38,952 nt of DNA from the NCBI RefSeq assembly GCF_001424755.1, contig NZ_LMRF01000001.1, positions 669,209-708,160 of the forward strand. Direction: 5' to 3'. The stretch comes from Marmoricola sp. Leaf446 (lineage in GTDB: Bacteria; Actinomycetota; Actinomycetes; Propionibacteriales; Nocardioidaceae). The notes beneath the pieces were generated by a model, which ran no database searches, was not told where the DNA came from, and saw only the letters and a list, made by a program, of their open reading frames with translations. Positions 35,106 to 38,952 of this stretch are shown in pieces (position 1 is the stretch's first letter; the number at the start of each line of letters is the position of its first letter). The position numbers were made by a program, and so were the translations under genes.

Positions 35106-35111
35106 TACGGT
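35106..35111 (+). promoter_or_regulatory. -10 element TACGGT of glgP (leaderless)
   Basis: TACGGT fits TANNNT and lies 7 nt before the GTG at 35119, with no Shine-Dalgarno. It fixes the glgP start; an open frame far upstream is antisense to glgE. Confidence 0.55.
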
Positions 35112-35118
35112 GCTGCCC

Positions 35119-37719
35119 GTGCGTGCCATCCGTCGATTCACCGTCCGCCCCGTCCTGCCCGCCAAGCTCGCCGTGCTGAGCGACCTGGCCCTCAACCTGC
35201 GCTGGTCGTGGAGCCCGGAGACGCAGGACGTCTTCGCCGCCGTCGACCCCGAGGTGTGGCGCGCCAGCGGGCACGACCCGGTCAAGCTGCTCGGCGCCGT
35301 CTCACCGGACCGCCTCGAGGAGCTCGCCGGCGACCGCCGCTTCCTCAAGCGCCTCCAGCTGGCCGCGGCCGACCTCGACGACTACCTGACCTCCGACCGG
35401 TGGTTCCAGAAGCAGGCCGCGGGACGCGGGCGCAAGGACGAGGGTGACGCCGACCTGCCGCGCGCCGTGGCCTACTTCAGCTCAGAGTACGGCATCACCT
35501 CGGTGCTGCCGCAGTACTCCGGCGGCCTCGGCATCCTCGCCGGCGACCACCTCAAGACCGCCAGCGACCTCGGCATCCCGCTGATCGGCGTCGGGCTGCT
35601 CTACCAGATGGGCTACTTCCGCCAGTCGCTCTCGCGCGAGGGTTGGCAGCAGGAGAGCTACCCGGTGCTGGACCCCGACGGGCTGCCGATCGTGCCGCTG
35701 CGCGAGGCCGACGGCGCCCAGGCCACCGTCGAGATCGCCGTGCCCGGCGAGCACACGATGGTCGCCCGCGTCTGGATCGCCCAGGTGGGACGCGTGCCCC
35801 TGCTGCTGCTCGACACCGACGTGGAGGAGAACCCCCAGCACCTGCGCGAGGTCACCGACCGGCTCTACGGCGGCACCACCGAGCACCGGCTGCAGCAGGA
35901 GCTGCTGCTCGGCATCGGCGGCGTGCGCGCCGTCCGGGCCTACTGCCGCCTCACCGGTCACCCCGACCCCGAGGTCTTCCACTGCAACGAGGGCCACGCC
36001 GGCTTCCTCGGCGTCGAGCGGATCCGCGAGCTCACCGTCGCCGAGGGCGGCCCGGCGCTCGACCTCGACACCGCGCTCGAGGTCACCCGCGCCGGCAGCG
36101 TCTTCACCACCCACACCCCGGTGCCCGCCGGCATCGACCGCTTCCCGCGCCAGCTGGTCGAGCAGTACTTCGGCGGCCACGGCGCCGCTCCCGGCGTACC
36201 CGTGGACCGGATCCTGGCGCTGGGCGCCGAGGACTACCAGGGCGGCGACCCCGGGGTGTTCAACATGGCCGTGATGGGCTTCCGCCTCGCGCAGCGCGCC
36301 AACGGCGTCTCGCAGCTCCACGGCGAGGTCAGCCGCGGCATGTTCAACGGCCTGTGGCCGGCCTTCGACGAGGCCGAGGTGCCGATCACCTCGATCACCA
36401 ACGGCGTGCACGCCCCGACCTGGGTCGGCCGCGAGGTGCTCGAGCTCGCCGACAAGCACGGCGACGACGTCTGGGCCGCGGTCGACAAGGTCTCCGGCAA
36501 GGACCTGTGGGCCACCAAGCGGGTGCTCCGCGGCAAGCTCGTCGACGACGCCCGCGCCCGGCTGCGCCGGTCGTGGCTGGAGCGGGGTGCGGCCCCGGCC
36601 GAGCTGGGCTGGATCGACACCGCGCTCGACCCCGACGTGCTCACCATCGGGTTCGCCCGCCGGGTCCCGTCGTACAAGCGGCTCACGCTGATGCTGCGCG
36701 ACCCCGCGCGCCTCAAGCGGCTGCTGCTCGACCCCGAGCGCCCGGTGCAGCTGGTCATCGCCGGCAAGTCCCACCCCGCCGACGACGGCGGCAAGCAGCT
36801 GATCCAGCAGATCGTGCGCTTCGCCGACGACCCGGAGGTCCGCCACCGGATCGCCTTCCTGCCCAACTACGACATCGCCATGGCGCAGCCGCTCTACCCC
36901 GGCTGCGACGTGTGGCTGAACAACCCGCTGCGCCCCTACGAGGCGTGCGGCACGTCGGGCATGAAGGCCGCCCTCAACGGCGGGCTCAACCTCTCCATCC
37001 TCGACGGCTGGTGGGACGAGTGGTACGACGGCAGCAACGGCTGGGCCATCCCCTCGGCCGACGACGGCAGCGGCGCGGGCGCCGAGCTCGACAACGGCCG
37101 GCGTGACGACCTCGAGGCCGCGGCGCTCTACGACCTGCTCGAGAAGGACGTCACCCCCCGCTTCTACGACCTCGACGGCGACGGCGTTCCGCTGCGCTGG
37201 ATCGAGATGGTGCGCCACACCCTGAAGTCGCTCGGCCCCAAGGTGCTCTCCACCCGCATGCTCAAGGAGTACGTCGAGAAGCTGTACTCGCCCTCCGCGG
37301 TGGCCTCCCGTGCGCTCGACGACTCCTACGACGGCGCCCGCGAGCTCGCCGCCTGGAAGTCGCGGGTGCGCCAGGGCTGGGGCGAGGTCCGGGTCGACCA
37401 CGTCGAGAGCGGCGGCCTGCCCGACGCGCCCGAGATCGGCGCCTCGCTCGAGGTCCACGCCTTCGTCTCGCTCGGCTCCCTCGCCCCCGAGGACGTGCGG
37501 GTCGAGGTGGTCCACGGCCGCGTCGGCCTCGACGACTCGCTGACCGACACCTCCGCGGCCCCGCTGGCCCTGGGGGAGTCCTACGAGGGCGGCCGCCACC
37601 GCTTCGACGGCGCCGTCCCGCTCTCCCGCGCCGGCTCCTTCGGCTACACCGTCCGTCTCCTCCCCAGCAACCCCGACCTCGCCTCGCCCGCTGAGCTGGG
37701 GTTGATCGCGCTGGCGTGA
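35119..37719 (+). CDS. glgP: Alpha-glucan (glycogen/maltodextrin) phosphorylase
   Basis: An 866-residue GT35 enzyme that releases glucose-1-phosphate from alpha-1,4-glucan ends. The N-terminal region ([19 protein letters not shown]) is the DUF3417 domain that marks the actinobacterial/thermophile phosphorylase class. Then follow [19 protein letters not shown] near 290, TNGVHAPTW near 430, and the pyridoxal-phosphate site [14 protein letters not shown] with Lys616. The length equals that of the mycobacterial enzyme (about 863). It is transcribed divergently from the glgE operon, which builds the polymer it degrades. GTG 35119 is 7 nt after the -10 TACGGT. A long palindrome follows the stop codon. 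Confidence 0.95.
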   Translation: MRAIRRFTVRPVLPAKLAVLSDLALNLRWSWSPETQDVFAAVDPEVWRASGHDPVKLLGAVSPDRLEELAGDRRFLKRLQLAAADLDDYLTSDRWFQKQAAGRGRKDEGDADLPRAVAYFSSEYGITSVLPQYSGGLGILAGDHLKTASDLGIPLIGVGLLYQMGYFRQSLSREGWQQESYPVLDPDGLPIVPLREADGAQATVEIAVPGEHTMVARVWIAQVGRVPLLLLDTDVEENPQHLREVTDRLYGGTTEHRLQQELLLGIGGVRAVRAYCRLTGHPDPEVFHCNEGHAGFLGVERIRELTVAEGGPALDLDTALEVTRAGSVFTTHTPVPAGIDRFPRQLVEQYFGGHGAAPGVPVDRILALGAEDYQGGDPGVFNMAVMGFRLAQRANGVSQLHGEVSRGMFNGLWPAFDEAEVPITSITNGVHAPTWVGREVLELADKHGDDVWAAVDKVSGKDLWATKRVLRGKLVDDARARLRRSWLERGAAPAELGWIDTALDPDVLTIGFARRVPSYKRLTLMLRDPARLKRLLLDPERPVQLVIAGKSHPADDGGKQLIQQIVRFADDPEVRHRIAFLPNYDIAMAQPLYPGCDVWLNNPLRPYEACGTSGMKAALNGGLNLSILDGWWDEWYDGSNGWAIPSADDGSGAGAELDNGRRDDLEAAALYDLLEKDVTPRFYDLDGDGVPLRWIEMVRHTLKSLGPKVLSTRMLKEYVEKLYSPSAVASRALDDSYDGARELAAWKSRVRQGWGEVRVDHVESGGLPDAPEIGASLEVHAFVSLGSLAPEDVRVEVVHGRVGLDDSLTDTSAAPLALGESYEGGRHRFDGAVPLSRAGSFGYTVRLLPSNPDLASPAELGLIALA

Positions 37720-37721
37720 GG

Positions 37722-37755
37722 GGGCAGTTTCCCCGGCTAGCCGGGGAAACTGCCC
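37722..37755. repeat. 34-bp perfect palindrome, copy A of a repeated element; likely terminator
   Basis: Arms GGGCAGTTTCCCCGG and CCGGGGAAACTGCCC flank CTAG, so the full 34 bp is its own reverse complement. It starts 2 nt after the glgP stop and can end transcription from both sides. A diverged copy lies at 38897-38936, with the intervening nuclease-like gene between them. Differences between the two copies keep base pairing, which suggests selection on the folded form. Confidence 0.8.
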
Positions 37756-37770
37756 GTCGGTGTCGGGTGT

Positions 37771-37799
37771 CGGTCGTCGAGGGGTAGTCCTGACGACCG
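37771..37799 (-). terminator. Second hairpin between glgP and the nuclease-like gene
   Basis: CGGTCGTC (37771-37778) and GACGACCG (37792-37799) form an 8-bp stem with a 13-nt loop, 17 nt beyond the stop of the minus-strand gene. It may terminate that gene. Confidence 0.4.
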
Positions 37800-37815
37800 T
37801 GGTCTGACAGTGAGG

Positions 37816-38781
37816 TCACCAGCCGGGGAGCCGTCCTTCGCGGACCGTCCAGAGCCGTGGCTCGTGGCGCCGCGCGGCGCGGTCCGCAGCCGCGAGGAGT
37901 CGCCCGGCGACCTCGCTCTCGTCGCCGGGCCCCTGGCCCACGACCGTCACGTGCTCGAGGCCGACCGTGAGCAACGCCTCCTTGCGTCGCTCGTCGCGCC
38001 GGTGGCGCGCGGCGCCTCGGTGGGCGGCACCGTCGTAGTCGGCCGCCACTCCGCGCACCGGGTCCAGCAGGTCGGGCGTGGCCAGGTGTCGACCGTCGGG
38101 ACCCAGGACCATCCAGTTGCAGCGGGGTCGGCCCAGGTCGGCGACGTCGGTCCACACCCACCGGAGCCAGGTCTCCCGGGGGGACAGGCTGCGGGGGTCC
38201 GCCGCCTGGATCGCACCGAGCGCCTCGGACCGCCGAGTCCGGGGGAGGTCGTCCCACGTCAGGGAGCGCAGCCGGTCGTGACGTACGACGCCCGCAGCGA
38301 GCGCCATGTCCACCGCGACCAGCGCCGCGGTGGCGTCCGTGGGCTGCCCGAGCTCCCACAGCAGCGCGGCGTACGGGTCGGTGCAGGGGACGCCGTACTG
38401 GACCACCACCGCGGGTGTGGCCGAGGCCCGGACGGCCCGACCACCGGGGAAGGGGTGCAGCGTGCGCCCGGGCGGCAGCACCAGGGGAACGGGGCGGTCT
38501 CCCCGCCGGCCGACGCCGTCGAAGTACGCCGCCCCGTGCAGGCGCAGGCTGGCCCAGCCGCCGACGGCGCCCCCCGGTGGGAGGCGCTGGGCCTGCTCGA
38601 GGATCCGCTGCTCGACGCTCGTGGGCGTGCCCGCGGGGACGTGGAACCCGGGCGTCGTACGACGGAAGCCGGGCCCGCGTGCCTGACCCGGTGTCGGGCC
38701 CGTCCTCCCCGAGGGGTCTGGGCGCCGCGGGACGACGAGACCGGTCGGCGGGTCGGCGACGGGCCGGAAGTGGTCGGACAC
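37816..38781 (-). CDS. Predicted PD-(D/E)XK (DUF559/Vsr-like) nuclease-fold protein
   Basis: A 321-residue protein of an uncharacterised actinobacterial group. The N-terminal third resembles the wHTH region of AbiEi-like proteins (TPGQARGPGFRRTTPGFHVP). The C-terminal part has the spaced acidic residues of a very-short-patch-repair/DUF559 fold: Glu in LSPRETWLRW near 203, Asp in TPDLLDPVRG near 237 and ADYDGAAHRG near 248, followed by RRDERRKEALLTVGLEHVTVV. The usual EYDG is DYDG here. Start choice: GTG 38781 gives VSDHFRPVADPP. The frame extends to ATG 38895, but that ATG is directly next to a long palindrome, has no ribosome site, and the added 38 residues are Arg/Pro-rich. It is bracketed by two palindromic repeats. 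The nuclease role is an inference from residue pattern. Confidence 0.65.
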   Translation of the reverse strand: MSDHFRPVADPPTGLVVPRRPDPSGRTGPTPGQARGPGFRRTTPGFHVPAGTPTSVEQRILEQAQRLPPGGAVGGWASLRLHGAAYFDGVGRRGDRPVPLVLPPGRTLHPFPGGRAVRASATPAVVVQYGVPCTDPYAALLWELGQPTDATAALVAVDMALAAGVVRHDRLRSLTWDDLPRTRRSEALGAIQAADPRSLSPRETWLRWVWTDVADLGRPRCNWMVLGPDGRHLATPDLLDPVRGVAADYDGAAHRGAARHRRDERRKEALLTVGLEHVTVVGQGPGDESEVAGRLLAAADRAARRHEPRLWTVREGRLPGW

Positions 38782-38896
38782 CCCTCGACCCTCGCGCCTG
38801 TGGGGGAGCAGCGGGGGGGTGCGTCGTACGGCTGTGGAGAACTCACTGGCAGACCTCGGTCGTGGAACCGTGCGCACACGACCCTCACCTGACATC

Positions 38897-38936
38897 GGCG
38901 GGCAGTTTCACCGGCCAGCCGGTGAAACCGCCCGCC
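38897..38936. repeat. Long imperfect palindrome, copy B of the repeated element
   Basis: A 19-bp stem with one A/C mismatch and a 2-nt CA loop. The 5' arm runs 38897-38915 and the 3' arm 38918-38936, with core GGGCAGTTTCACCGGC. It matches copy A (37722-37755) in most positions. Where the left arm changes C to A, the right arm changes G to T, keeping the pair. It lies 2 nt upstream of the ATG at 38895. The last 16 bp of the window show nothing further. Confidence 0.75.
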
Positions 38937-38952
38937 CCGTAGGCTCGCCGCC

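Noticed and set aside
38782-38895. N-terminal extension of the nuclease-like gene to ATG 38895
   Set aside because: The added residues are Arg/Pro-rich without fold, no ribosome site or -10 is seen, and the ATG abuts a long palindrome. It is kept as an alternative start only.

Overview
The window is very GC-rich, gene-dense DNA with strongly G/C-ending codons, many leaderless genes and many ATGA/GTGA overlaps, so it comes from a high-GC actinobacterium. The gene set fits Nocardioides or a relative best. It has a DUF222/13E12-type protein under a perfect actinobacterial SOS box, a type I fatty acid synthase paired with AcpS, an isobutyryl-CoA-mutase-type large subunit, and the complete GlgE alpha-glucan pathway. 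The genus is inferred; no rRNA or other marker gene is present.

Left third (1-15.7 kb): the 5' part of a DUF222 (13E12-family) gene runs off the left edge. It is followed by a repeat-rich gap with a 33-bp tandem repeat and a terminator-like hairpin. The minus-strand fas-acpS pair (1.1-10.3 kb) encodes a mycobacterial-type single-chain FAS-I and the phosphopantetheinyl transferase that would load its ACP. The fas leader holds an unusual nested 47-bp dyad and a six-codon upstream ORF. A short-chain dehydrogenase diverges from fas. It converges on an 887-residue fusion of a flavoprotein oxidoreductase with a TTC38-like TPR region. Next comes a biotin carboxylase/BCCP acyl-CoA carboxylase alpha chain, divergent from an IcmA-like mutase across a shared TetR-like operator.

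Middle (17.5-26.9 kb): an orphan MASE1-PAS histidine kinase, an HSL-type esterase, a cysteine-free thioredoxin-fold/TPR protein of the CnoX (YbbN) type, and a CUT1-type sugar ABC importer (lipoprotein plus two permeases, no ATPase). These are followed by a universal stress protein, a small membrane protein and a NUDIX hydrolase with a GNAT-like N-terminal remnant.

Right third (26.9-39 kb): a tightly overlapping minus-strand operon glgE-treS-mak-glgB-(ArsB-like permease) diverges from glgP across a 109-bp region carrying a perfect LacI-type palindrome. TreS and Mak turn trehalose into maltose and maltose-1-phosphate, GlgE polymerises it into alpha-1,4-glucan, GlgB branches it and GlgP degrades it. 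The window ends with a predicted PD-(D/E)XK (DUF559-like) nuclease gene bracketed by two copies of a long palindromic repeat whose arms covary.

The most promising leads are the FAD-TTC38 fusion, the palindrome-flanked nuclease gene, the fas leader structure and uORF, and the ArsB-like permease coupled to the glucan operon. No tRNA, rRNA, CRISPR array, integrase or transposase was seen.
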